This document shows, in pieces, positions 25,353 to 37,507 of a DNA stretch of 64,000 bases. The DNA is from Brachynemurus nebulosus (taxonomy: Eukaryota; Arthropoda; Insecta; Neuroptera; Myrmeleontidae), in assembly GCA_035578155.1 (NCBI GenBank), contig JAPWDM010000005.1, forward strand, positions 39,828,108 through 39,892,107. Direction: 5' to 3'. Numbering within the stretch: the stretch's first letter is position 1; the number at the start of each line of letters is the position of its first letter. Below the pieces are notes generated by a model that was not told the DNA's origin, did no database searches, and saw nothing but the letters and a program-made list of their open reading frames with translations. A program made the translations under genes and the position numbers.

Positions 25353-27490
25353 AAACTAGAGTTTTGGAGTACGCCAATGAATAAAACGGAAATCAATTTT
25401 GTTTTATTAAGTGTTATTCTGTTTAAATATTTTTTTTTGTTCCTATTTAGAATATTTATTTGGTTTATTAACAGCGAAAAAATTGAATTAACTCATCGAT
25501 GACAGTGATTAACAATTGATTATCAATTGTTAATTAACAACGAAAAATGATTAGACTACTCAGTACCATTTCTGACTCAAAGATACTGACAAATTCGTTC
25601 CTAACAAACTTTTTTTGACTGACTTTTTACTATCGCTTTTATGCTCTAGTTTTTATACTTTTTTTCAAAACATTCAGAATTTGGAAAAAGATTGTATTGA
25701 CTTGCTTAATGATTTAAATTAGAAAGAACTTACCTTTAAAATAGCTGTTTACAGTAAATAAAGAGTAAAAATCACCGTCTTAATATTGTCTTATCGTTTT
25801 AGAGAAGACGTTTTAATTTTAACAAAAAATTTTTTTAATTAAATATTGCTTCTGGATTTTATAAAGTCATAGTTTTTAAAGACTCGTACTATATTCGACT
25901 AAATTTTAAATAGTCACTTTTTACAATATAAATTACACCGATACATACAAATACCGCACATTATAACTAATTTTATCAAAAAGAGATAACAAATTAAATT
26001 TAATATGAATCTAGTGAATGCGAATAATCAATAATAAAAGGCTCTTTAGCTTTTCTCTCCAATATATGTACATTATGTTATATGCAGATATTATTGACAG
26101 ACACATTAATGGTTCCTATACCAACCTAACTCGATAAATGAGGTATATTAGGAATAAAAATAGAGCATTAAACCTTGGTTACTCAGTAGCTAGTGCTTTG
26201 AAGTATGTGCACTTACAAACAGCATTTTTCGTAATGTGATTTAATTTTGTGTACTTTATAGATTTTAATTCAAAAAATTTGTCTACAATGAGGGATGTAT
26301 AACTTTAATAAATAATTTTAATGTGAAATTTTTAATTTACAAATATAGAATATCAGATTTAATAGGCAACATGCAGTAATTTTGTATCCCATAGCCGACT
26401 GTGCTGGGGAACGGTTATTTTCGTAAAGGCAGTGTTCTTTCGCCATTTGAGATGAATATACCTAGAAAACTCCCATTACGCAGTCCACTGTGAACAAATT
26501 GCTAAATGAGAAAGTCAAAGATCACGGGCGTCAATGTTTCTGATTTATATTGGGATCTGTCCAAAGGGGGAGCTTTAGAAAAATGCCTGACAAAAAAGTG
26601 CATTAACATCAGTTTTATATATAGTAACCAGTGCTATATTAAGAAAAAATGATAAATATTAGAACTGTTTGTATTTGGGCTGACACAAGTTCGTAGCAAA
26701 GGAATTTTGTTGAAGAAGAGAAAATTTGACATCTGTAAAACAGTTAAAATGTGGTTGAAATATCAAAAAAGATGCGTGAATGAGTTAGTGAATATTACAA
26801 TTTAGAGTATGCAAATGTCAAATTTAAATAGCAAACGTCATAAAATAACTGGAGAACTATAAATGAATGGAAAAACTAAATCAATTGTATGTATTATCAG
26901 ATGTACAAAATTCAGCTTGTAAATGACATTTGAGCAAATGCACCTTAAGAATAGTCTAATTTTTCAACATCAGATGTCATACCGTCATTCGACAGATCCC
27001 AATAGTTGTATGATTTACTGTTACAAACTATTACTTAGATACTAACACATTCAAACATATTTGCTTTAAAAGACGGCTGCATAAATTCCAGACCCTAGCC
27101 CCCCCCATTTTCCTTGTTCAAAGATATCTACTTTATAATTATATGTGAAACTTTTATTGTAATTAAGCTCATTTACAAGTGAGAATACGTACGAATGAAG
27201 AAACTGATAATCTTAGTTTAATTTTAAAACCTAATAATACCGACTATTACTAAAAGTAACATATTATCAGAGAAATAAGATTAATACCTAAGTACAATAA
27301 ATATTGAAATTGAAACATATAGCAAATATAATATAGTATTAATATAATATAGTATTATCAGATTATTATCATAATTTTGAAATTAATATTCGAAACTGTA
27401 TTGAAAAGTTGAAACTTACAAACTGTCTAGATATTTACACCTAACAATATTGATTAGTTAATCCCTACCTTCAATCTTACTACTCAATAT
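25353..27490. other. Non-coding stretch
   Basis: No gene or delimited repeat. A small palindrome AACAATTGATTATCAATTGTT occurs near 25512. Confidence 0.4.
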
Positions 27491-27728
27491 GTATGTTTAT
27501 TTTTTTTTTTTTTTTTTTTTAATTAAAATTGGGGTACTGCTGCCGGTGGATGGCGCGGTCAGCAGCACCCGGCGGCATCGCCTACTAAGGGCATGCGCCG
27601 CCATACACGGTAAAAATAAAACACACAAAACAGACAGGAACACATAAATGCATTAGACAACGGACAAACATACACATGATAAAATTCACCGATGAGCCCT
27701 GCCATCCCAGGGCTTAAAAACTACGAAC

Positions 27729-27780
27729 AGTCCTTGGTGGCGGTACGCTAAGTACTAAGAACGTCCGGTCACCAAGGACT
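27729..27780 (-). other. Stem-loop with 11-bp perfect stem
   Basis: AGTCCTTGGTG (27729-27739) pairs with CACCAAGGACT (27770-27780). The loop is 30 nt. A smaller hairpin AGCCCTG/CAGGGCT lies just to its left (27695-27714). Confidence 0.8.
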
Positions 27781-27902
27781 GAAAACCAGCGATGAAACTC
27801 CGAGGTGTAAAGGGCCTCTAAGTGGAGAATACTGAGTAAAAATATCACAGATAACAACATCACAATAATATCACAAGGGAAAAAAAAATATAAGAGGAAA
27901 AT

Positions 27903-27999
27903 CTTATTACGTCACTGGAGAGCCACAGGCCGACCAGTGCCGCAATAAGTAGTTAAAAACAAAACCGCCGAAGGGCTACAACAGCAAGCCCACAGCGGC
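27903..27999 (-). other. Two adjacent GC-rich stem-loops
   Basis: First: CTTATT (27903-27908) with AATAAG (27944-27949), and inside it CACTGG (27913-27918) with CCAGTG (27934-27939). Second: GCCG/CGGC (27967-27970 / 27996-27999) enclosing GGGCT/AGCCC (27973-27977 / 27987-27991). Confidence 0.7.
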
Positions 28000-28037
28000 A
28001 CAATAAAATATCACAGATAAGAATAAAAAGAAAAAAT

Positions 28038-28078
28038 GATGTACCACCTCGGGTGGAAAAGGCCCTCAGTGGTACATC
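28038..28078 (-). other. Stem-loop with 10-bp perfect stem
   Basis: GATGTACCAC (28038-28047) pairs with GTGGTACATC (28069-28078). ATATCACAGAT motifs lie on both sides (28008-28018, 28129-28139). Confidence 0.8.
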
Positions 28079-29039
28079 GTTAAAACAAAACGGATTAAAC
28101 ACAATCTTATTAAAAAATAAAAACAACAATATCACAGATTTCAAAAATTTCTTGCTCTGTGACACGATTCCGCTCCCCATAGTCTCGACAGTTCCGAAAT
28201 GGCTTCGTCAACACCTAGGAACTCACACGTGTAGAGACAGTGACATCTGATTACTGAGCAACATGTACTGTTCTGTCAGATAACTGATTACTGGGTACAT
28301 GTGCCGTTCTGTCAGATGTCGGGGTCAACCTACACGGGAGACCGGTACGATGACTAGGCCACGTTCGTCCGAGTCGAGGCTACAGAGAACGGGACAATGC
28401 CACAGAGTATCACAGAGTCAACATCTGACCTGTGTTCGTATCACTTCGACGGGGCGGAAGCCGCCATATCAACGCCCACGAACGCATCCGTACGAGGGAC
28501 GACGACGTCTCCTTACTGGGCGAGCTCGCTCAAGCTGTTCGGGCAGACGTCGACTCGTACGTGTGGCCGATGAGAACGAGTGCGTCGGGAGCCGCATTCC
28601 TACCCATCGAAATGACAAGAACAAGACCAGGAAAACATCACAGTAGGAGTAACAATTAAAAAGTACCACCGCAGGCATGAGAACCCAAGGTGGCATAACA
28701 ACTATCACAGACACAGGTCACAATTTTTACATAAATCACAGACGCAATATCACCTTTTCGACACATCCGAACGGTATCGTCGGACTCCGAAGATCACGCC
28801 CACTGGAGTATGCAGCACTGGCGACGCGTTGAATTCCGGTCAAGGTACCAATTAAACCAAATCAAACTGACGCAGGCATAACACTCACTCGGGGGATACA
28901 ACATCGTCCCCTCCACACGATCATTCTTGTCGAAACACAGTACCAGAGCCTCGTCAGCCTGCTAGCCGAAGCTAACAGTTGCCCGCCGGGCACGAACGGG
29001 GACGTGAAGGTTGGATTTTAGCCCAGCGGTATGTTTATT

Positions 29040-29687
29040 GTTATTCTAACAGTAAAATTTATTCGTTTGGGTATTTTTACCACAAAAGGATATTTTCTAA
29101 CCAAAATTTTTAAACTTTGTCCATTGGCAGTGGGACATTTTTCTATAGGAATGCTATTAAAAAACGTAAAAAATTTTTGGCAATCCACCTTTGGAAATAA
29201 ATGTCAAGTTCTTAAATGAATTATGGTTTTCCGCAAATACACTTTATTCTACGTAACTGTTTAGCGTTTTTATAAAAATTTAAAAGTTATATACACTGAC
29301 TGTAACCAAACTCAACTTATTGACAATATTGAAAGTATTCGCGTTATATAATTTATTGTTAACTAAATAAAAAAAATTATTAATATTTTAAGTTTGTAAT
29401 TTTAAATGAATTATATTTTTCACAACAGTTACTCAACTTAAGACATTTTAAGACATTCATATGCAAGCGGTTTAGCTGGACTGGTAGACAACACTTACGT
29501 ATATATCGAAGGTCATGCGTGCTGTAAGTGTAAGCTACTGTGATAATGCCTACATTCACACTATTATATGATTTGTCTATAAGTCGAGATCAACTGCGAG
29601 CACGCCGATGACTTAAAATGTCTATAATAAGTCGAGTAACGCCTGTATATGGGAAATATATTTATAATATTTATATGATAACTAGCC
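29040..29687. other. Non-coding stretch
   Basis: No gene recognised. Confidence 0.4.
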
Positions 29688-30240
29688 GTATGCCCGATGG
29701 GATTTCCCATCGGCAACATCTTTTTATTAGGTACTCACTTTCTGCTCACTTTTAATGTTTTTCAAAAGCCTAAATCAATTTCTAACAATCAAACACGTTT
29801 CTAACTTCAAAAATGATGAACTTCCCATACGAACTTTCATTTTCTGTTTTAACTCCTTAGGGAATATATTTCCAGAAACAACTGACTTTTATTTATAAAT
29901 AGAAGCCTAAACGCCAATTTTCATAATTCCTGTGCTTAATTTTCTCCTTCTAAACCCAACAATTCAGGTTGTGCGTTGTCTATCAGTCAGTGTATAAAAT
30001 ATTATTTATTTAAATAGTCATAGTAACATATTTTTATATATCTAACTTCAAAAATGATGAATTTCCATAAATTTCATTCCCTATTTAACCCACTTAGGGG
30101 GCGAATTTTCAAAAATCCTTCCTTAGTGCTCACCTACGTTACATAGGGAACTCCTGTGCAAGATTTCATTCTTCTAAACCCAACGGTTTAGGCTGTGCGT
30201 TGTCTGTCAGTCAGTCAGTGTTAGAAATTTATTAAGTAGA
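29688..30240. repeat. Insect dispersed repeat, two tandem diverged monomers
   Basis: Monomers at about 29795-29990 and 30040-30225 share TCTAACTTCAAAAATGATGA, CCTGTGC, CTTCTAAACCCAAC and GGCTGTGCGTTGTCTGTCAG. The layout resembles the 3' regions of insect non-LTR elements, but the class is not determined. It starts near an inverted motif CGATGGGATTTCCCATCG. Confidence 0.65.
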
Positions 30241-32286
30241 TTAGGTATTGGAATTCTAGATTTTGTGTGACACAGTTATGCGATTATCTATAAATTCAGT
30301 AAATTTACTTGAAGACACCAATAATAAACTGATTTTATTTCACTTTTATGGTATACCTATATTTTTTTATTGGTACATACAATCTATTTACTTCACGGTA
30401 ATACGTATACACATACATATTATATATCTTTATTATCAATATAAGGCACTCTTATACCGTTTATTTGAAGTATTCTTTTATCTTGTACTACACTGCCAAA
30501 CAAGATTTCAGTGTCGATTCACTGCAGTCTCTAAAGTCTTCATTGTTAACACACTCTAAAATTCATTTGGTATTTTTCTTTTTCATTTAATTCGGAATGC
30601 CTACTTACAGTGGATACTTGCCCTACCGCCACTGTTCATCTAACTTGAAACGATACATTCAAAGAATAAAAAAGGGTGCACTTTAACTATTGAAATATAG
30701 TCGTAAGTATTATTCGAGAGAAAAATGTTTTGAATTCTTTTTATTGCACGACCAAGTAATAAAGAAGAAAATGGAGGGAAAAACTATAAAAAAGTTTATT
30801 TAATTATCTTTTCCTTCTCTTAGGTTTCCCTCTCTTTTACTGAGAACTTCTTGTGTGGTTACGAATAAGATTTTCTTGTAACTTATAAATGTTTTTGTGT
30901 CTTAATTCTTCTTCTATTTCCTTTTTTGAAAAAATATAGTTATTCTTTTGTTACTCTTTCAATTTCTCGTTTTGTGGCTCTTTTAATTAAGATTATTATT
31001 TCTATCATAGTTACTTAAAACTACTAAGTAAAATGCACTGACCGCAAATTGGAGGATATCTTGTCGCTGATAACATTGAAAAATTGCGAGAAAACCACCG
31101 ATCTTTCAAACGTTGGAGCTTCCTGCGTGTAAAATGATTCAGAATGACGTAGTTACTACTATATTTAGAACTAATTAAAATCAAGAAAGAAGTCCATTTA
31201 GCAAATAATTAAATTATTACGAAAAAACAATCAGATAATTACAATGTACCGGAATATGCATGAAAATACCTATTAAAAAATAATTTAAAATTTTCCATTT
31301 TCTACTCTTTCAACTTTTACTTGCTGACAATATTGTTTCTTTTTCACGTTCTATTATTAAAATAACATTAAGTCTAATGAAAGAAAACTTTCAAAATAGC
31401 TTGGTAATTAAATTTTAATAATAATGTTTTAATGTAATCTAAATTATTAATTAAATCATACATATATGATGAGATGTAACTCTGTCTAATTACTTTTATA
31501 TTATACATTCATATAAAACAATAGTATTCATAAGTAGGTACAATAGAGGGTATAAATGTGTGTTAACATTTATAAAACTTTGAGAGGAATATAATTTTTA
31601 CTGTAAATATGGATTTCACAAATATTAACAAGTCAAAAGATATCGAGAAACCTTACAGCATATTTTGTAGTTATCAAAATAGTTGCAAATGTGAATTTTA
31701 AGGAATTGTTATCACCCGAGCAAATTAAATACAGATGCTATGAATAAGAATTATGATAAATTATGAAAAATAAATTTAGTTTATTAATTGTGTTAAAACC
31801 TAGTAAGTTATCTCTGGAAGACTGTATACTTTTATTGGTAGGTAACAGCATTTTCCTTCTAAAAAAATTAAAAATGATGTTAAACTGTTACGATATAGAC
31901 TTTATGTCAATAGTTCATGGTATCTTCTTCTTTCATACCAGCATAGCATATTATTTTGAAATCTAATACTTTTGGGCTTGCTCGCTTATAAATATTATTA
32001 CTTTTTATATATTATTAAATTTAATAATTCATTCATCAAATATAATTGTAGTGCTCTATTTGTAGACGATTTAAGACAAAGCTAAGTTAAACTTAACTTA
32101 GAATAAGTCCTCCAATATTCACAAATAACTTTAAATCGAACTTAATTTTAAGTCTGTTCCTAACCTTTAACTAAATTTCAAATAGATATACATAATTTAC
32201 GTATTAGTATTCATATTAATTTAAATGAGAATATCTTTCGCGCTCCAGATTGCTCAAACATCTTACCATTGACTAATCGATTTTAA
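30241..32286. other. Non-coding AT-rich stretch
   Basis: ORFs at 30263-30559 and 31763-31966 have no recognisable domain. No gene is called. Confidence 0.4.
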
Positions 32287-33116
32287 GGGGGGAGTTCAAA
32301 TAAAAGAGCAACTTTTTTATTTATGATTATTTTGCTTGTTGAAATTTTTTTCAAATTAGGGAGGGTTTCAAATAGAAAATTTTTTTTTGAAACGTTCATT
32401 AGTCTTCCCTGTGGGGGAAGTTTTTAAGCGTTTACAAGGAACGCCATATCTCATCAAGTAATGAAATTTATTAAATATTTTTTCATTATTTTATTCCTAA
32501 AGGACCTGTCCATAAAGCTGAGTATGGGTTTCAGGTAATTTTAAAATTTAACTATAAAATAGTAATCTCAAACCTCTAAAAATTATAAAACCCAATTTTT
32601 TATTTAAAAAAAAAAATGTTTAAAAATAGTTATAATTGTTCAAATGTAAAATGCATACTCCACTTTATGCGCAATATGTTTATGAACAAAATTTAAAAAA
32701 AATTAAGTCTCTATCTTTTCTAGAACTTGAGATATTTTTTTTCCTTGTCGGGAAAAACACAACTTTTGGGAAACGGTAAAAACAAAAATAATAACAAAAG
32801 AAGCGGCTTACTCACTATTTATTAAAACGTCTACAAAGGCATACAAATAAAAAAACATTATCTCAGTGCATACTATAACTCATGTACACACCAAAACTAA
32901 ATATTACTGATCAAATCGCGAGGAAGGGCGAGCGTTGTCTGCAAAGGAGCAGCTACTTGGTTGTGCAGCGGCTCACAAATAAATATTTTTCTACTTAAAA
33001 AAAAATTTTTTTTGGTCATGTTTTATATCACCGCGTTTGTGAAGAACAACAGAATAAAAAAAAAGGAGATTCCAAAAAAATTAGTTTATTAGCCGTTTTT
33101 GGCGTGAACTCCCCCC
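32287..33116. mobile_element. Non-autonomous TIR element
   Basis: GGGGGGAGTTCA at the left end and its exact complement TGAACTCCCCCC at the right end delimit 830 bp. The flanks are TTTTAA and ATAATG, so a TA or similar duplication is possible but not clear. The interior has no transposase. Confidence 0.65.
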
Positions 33117-34183
33117 ATAATGGTGAATTTATACTAATGCGTGTGTTGACCTCAAAGAATTAATAATAATTAGCTAGTTTAAAGATTATTTTCACTAGGT
33201 CAGGTATAAATTCTATCTATGTATATCAGTGATAAGTTCAGTCCTAACGTTGAATTAGTTAAGTTCCACTTATGCTTGTCATAACTTTTGTCTATGAATA
33301 TTGTACTTTGTACTGTTCTTTTTAATTTAATTCAACATTTACACAACAGTTACACACTCTTTGTATTAATGCTTAAATGTGTTTAAAAATATAAATTAGG
33401 TATTCGTATCATGTCTGCCTTAACTGTATCGCAGAAAAAGTAATAAAACAAAATGTGGTTTAGTGTGGACCGTGGTAGATGATTGTTGTAATGAGAACAT
33501 AAGAGTGGGTCATACTCCAGCTACCACGTATACATATATCGTATGTAGAGATATTGTTATTTGATGATGCTTCTTCTGATAGCATTGGTTGAGATGGCCA
33601 TGATCTTCCCGAGGGGAACTGACTGCCAGACTATAGTGACTACTGAATAAATACACGAACGAACACTACTAACTTCAACATAATATTATATAATATAACT
33701 TTACATGCGCCAGTTTTCTCATCAAAGTTACGGTATGTTTCTATAGCTGGTGTTTTTTCCTCAATTCATATACCTTAGAGAATATTCCGTTCATTATATT
33801 TTTGCTCTTTTTTTGGGGCCAAATTTATTATCTGTGCTTTTTCATTTTTGTTGTTTTGTTTCACCAGTTTTGTATGAAAAACAATTACTAGCACAATTAA
33901 TTAAATATGCAAGAATGGAAGGATAATGTATGGAATAGCTTATATAATATATATATATTTCATAGTTCCACTAACTATTGTTTTTGCAGCAAAAATATTT
34001 GATTATGAGTCCACTTATATTTTTTTTAAAGGTTTCAAAGGAAACTTGCTATAAATGAAGGATTTGATGAGCTTTTTGAAACTGATGTACCGTAATACGA
34101 AAAGTATAATAAATGCATAAAACTTTTATCATTTTTTGTAAAGAAACGTTTATGTTAAGCCTATTAAACTAGAAAGTATTGCC
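33117..34183. other. Non-coding stretch
   Basis: No gene recognised. Confidence 0.4.
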
Positions 34184-34298
34184 CGTGCCATGAACCTCAA
34201 TTAAAAAAAATTTCAAAATTTGCACGAATATTTGATGATTTTTGGCCTGCAAAAAATACATTTTTTAATCGATCGGAAAACTGGAGGTTCATGGCACG
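34184..34298. repeat. 115-bp unit with 15-bp inverted termini
   Basis: CGTGCCATGAACCTC (34184-34198) and its exact complement GAGGTTCATGGCACG (34284-34298). It may be a tiny MITE or a solitary hairpin. No second copy was seen. Confidence 0.7.
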
Positions 34299-35564
34299 AA
34301 GAAACATATATAAAAGAAGCTGCAATAAGAATCAGTAAAATCCCTCATCCCCCACCCTCCTTACCCAATATTTTCCTTACTAACTTCAATTGAAAACTAT
34401 CATAAAACCAATCACAGCTTCGACAAGTCGTAAGTATTTCACCTACATATTTTTTCAGCATTTTTTTTATACTGTCCACAGTTCTAATTTTCATATTTTT
34501 GCAATAATATAGTAAAATTTAGCCAGGTCAATGGAACATCCATACACTTTTTAAACAATACCCTACCCCCCCCCACCCAGTTATTTTATATCATCAATTC
34601 AATGAACATGTAGGTATATTGCGTGGTAAAAAAACAAATATTTTTCTTATATATTATATATAGGTAGCCGCAAATCGTTTTTTTCATCCTCAGTCCAGTT
34701 TCGTGTTTGCTCGGCGCAATAAAACGAGACATACGTGATGCGAATGTAAATGAGTGCCCAACACTAATTATTATAATGTATTGTATAGTTAGCTACGTGT
34801 GACATAAGTAGGTACGTTTCTACTACATATACAAATATACAGTCTGTTTCAGAGAAGTAAGAACATACAAATTCTAGCTTCGAAAAAATTGTTGGGATTA
34901 GAGTATTCTTATTTTTTTATGTGTATGATTTATTTATATACCTAATACCCATCACAGAACAGAAAACGCTAGTAATTAAAAAAAAAGCATACAGGGTAAA
35001 CTTAGTAGTAACTGGCAACTTAAGCGCTTTTACAACTTTAATTTAGTGTTGTGTGAAAACGAGTTTTCAGATTAGCTTTATAAGGTTTTTAATTAAACAG
35101 TTCAACAAGTGAATAATACTATTATTTATTATAAACTTCAAATAGTGCAAATTAAGTAGAAACTGGCTACCAACTTTAGAAACTTACAACACAAAAAAGT
35201 AACTAAAATATAAGATCGTTAATAAAATGATGCACGAAAAGAGAAACAGATGGCATAACAATGACGTAAATCTTATTTCAAACGTTCAAAGTGGTTACTG
35301 ACCAGTTAATGAAAGTGGCCAGTTACACCTCAGTTACCCCATATTAAAAGAACTTTAAATGTTATATTGGAACAAATATCAACCAACAAGAAGATATAAA
35401 AGCTATATTAAAATTACACTCGAAAATAGTTTGTTCATTTTAAAAGTTGTTTATAATATTTTGTAATTTTTTATTATTATATTCGTGTGACTAATCCATA
35501 AGCAAATGCATTTTCTTATTTTGAATTATTGGTATAGTTAATCTATGCAAATAATAAAACTGTA
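34299..35564. other. Non-coding stretch
   Basis: No gene or delimited repeat recognised. Confidence 0.4.
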
Positions 35565-35830
35565 ACGAGACCGTGTCTGTACATGGAATAATTTTGAAAA
35601 TTTTACTGCTATTTTAAAATTTTTTGTCTGTGTGTCTGTGCACCTATCACGCAAAAACTATTCGACGGATTTTGATGAAATTTGATGTGGAAATGACTTA
35701 TTACCTGGGTCTACATCCGGCATACTTTTACACCCTCGCCCCGCTAACAATTATTTTTTCTATAAAAAAATTATCTAATAATCCGATATTGATATTTTTT
35801 ATATTAGATAAAGTGACAACAGTTTATAAT
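35565..35830 (+). repeat. Dispersed repeat related to 12120-12730, one monomer
   Basis: It begins TGTAACGAGACCGTGTCTGT like the other copy, has a short TGTCTGTG stretch, then one monomer with GGATTTTGATGAAATTTGATG and ACTTATTACCTGGG. Confidence 0.7.
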
Positions 35831-36588
35831 TAAAAATTTGAATTGTATTATATTGTTAAATTTTAACACATGTTAAAATTTATTTATGTTGTCAGTTGCC
35901 TAAAACACTTTGTACATTTATATTGTTATTGCAAGCAAATTTAACAAACAAAGATACGTCGTTATGAAAGAATGAACAAAACCATCACGTTGTCCCTCCC
36001 TCCATCACTCGCACCCATGTTTATCACCCCTCCACTCGTCCAGATCACCCGGTTGTAATTTCATATAACAAAATATATAAAATTTCATTGTTGCCATTAC
36101 TACTTTGCCCCCACACACGAGTGGTACGGGTGTGAGTGGGGGTGTGAAAATGGGAGTTCACGGTTTACTATTATATTTGTAATACAATCGCACAAATTTT
36201 CATAATAACTTTATAGATATATAAATGTATGTATGTTGGTGCCTAGGTACATGTGTTTGTGTTCGAATACCTAACACGTTACAATGTTCTAGCGGTTAAC
36301 ACTAACAATTTCGTTTTTAGTTATAATTTATAGGTATGTTATGGCTTTATAGTATAAAATCTTTTTACAGTCAACGACAAGAAATTGTTAACATAAAGAC
36401 AAAACATTTTAATTAATATTATACAAAATGACGGTACCAACAGCTTAATATCTTTATTAAATTTTATATTTTTTGTCAGGAATCTAAAACATGCCCGTTC
36501 GCAAAATAACGTGTGTTGAACACGTTAGCTCGTTTTAATTTTAAAAGCATTTAAGATACTTTATGTCCCATTTTATTTACTTATATAA
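35831..36588. other. Non-coding stretch
   Basis: No gene recognised. Confidence 0.4.
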
Positions 36589-36590
36589 TA

Positions 36591-37379
36591 GGGTAAGTGC
36601 GGGAGAGATGCCGCAGTAGCCATAGTTCGTCCGTTGATTGATAGATAGCGCTATTAATGGATTATATGTTTAAAATAAGTTACTTATTTAAGCTGTATAT
36701 GCCAACATTTATGATTAGTCCATCGGTTTAGTAATTATCCAACTTTTTATTATTGAAAAGTAAGTTTTTTAACATAATATTTTATCAAGCATTTAATTCA
36801 TTAGGATTTAAGAATGTATATTTCATTGTTTTAATGAAAATGACTTTTGTTATTAATTTAGGTATATTTTAAAAGTACTGTATAAAATTTTAGGTTGAAA
36901 TTCCGCACTAAGCTTGCTATAGCAACATACGGTATCTATCCCAACAAAAAGGAGAGATGACGCATTTTAAATTTGGTATAGATGCCGCATCATATTACAT
37001 GTTAAAAACTTATATGCCTTAATTATGCAATTTTTTTTTGGACTGTAAATTATGCCACGTAAGTAAAAACGATACATTAATGGATGAGGAAGAGCCCTCA
37101 TATTAGTGAAGATAACGAAAATAATTATGATTGCCTGTGTATTGAATGTTTCGAAAAGTACTCAGAAACAAAAAAAAGTTGACTGGTTAAGATGTATAAA
37201 GTGCCAAAAATGGTTACATATGGCATGCGTCATGTGTGGAGATGTGTGTAAAATGCAAGATTTTTAATATGAACTATGCGGCTTCTCACCTTTTTGATGC
37301 AGCATCTCTCCCATAAGTGTGGGAGAGACGCTCTTATCAAGTCTTTTCAAAATGTGCGGCATCTCTCCCGCATTCACCC
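36591..37379 (+). mobile_element. TIR element with transposase-tail remnant, copy 2 (pogo-like)
   Basis: The left end is GGGTAAGTGCGGGAGAGATG. The right end is the complement of GGGTGAATGCGGGAGAGATG. TA flanks at 36589-36590 and 37380-37381. It is highly similar to 22169-23094 over most of its length, with a deletion of about 100 bp near the right end. The zinc-finger-like tail is present but frameshifted at the poly-A tract (about 37170), giving an early TGA. The two copies are about 14 kb apart in the same orientation. Confidence 0.85.
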
Positions 37380-37507
37380 TACTTTATAATCATAGTAGTC
37401 AAAATGCCGAAGCTCAGAAATATAGATCAAACTTGATGTTTCTTGTTTGTTAAAAAATTTTCTGAAACTGATTTTAGTTTTGACTAAAGGCATTTCTCCG
37501 GCTTATA

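Larger units (their letters stand above)
27502..29028 (-). mobile_element. GC-rich retroposed element with 11-bp TSDs and a 3' poly-A
   Basis: The direct repeats GTATGTTTATT at 27491-27501 and 29029-29039 are target-site duplications. A run of about 20 T at the left end is the poly-A tail of a minus-strand RNA. This is the signature of LINE-machinery retroposition. The 1.5-kb interior is much richer in G+C than its surroundings. I find no reverse transcriptase or endonuclease. It carries several stem-loops separated by A-rich linkers with a recurring ATATCACAGAT motif. It could be an internally deleted non-LTR element (5' plus 3' UTR), a long SINE-like element, or a retroposed structured RNA. 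Confidence 0.85.

Noticed and set aside
28299..28714. Overlapping ORFs of up to 115 codons on both strands in the GC-rich retroposed element
   Set aside because: Low stop frequency is expected from higher G+C. The frames overlap on both strands, the composition is Arg-rich, and no known domain is visible.
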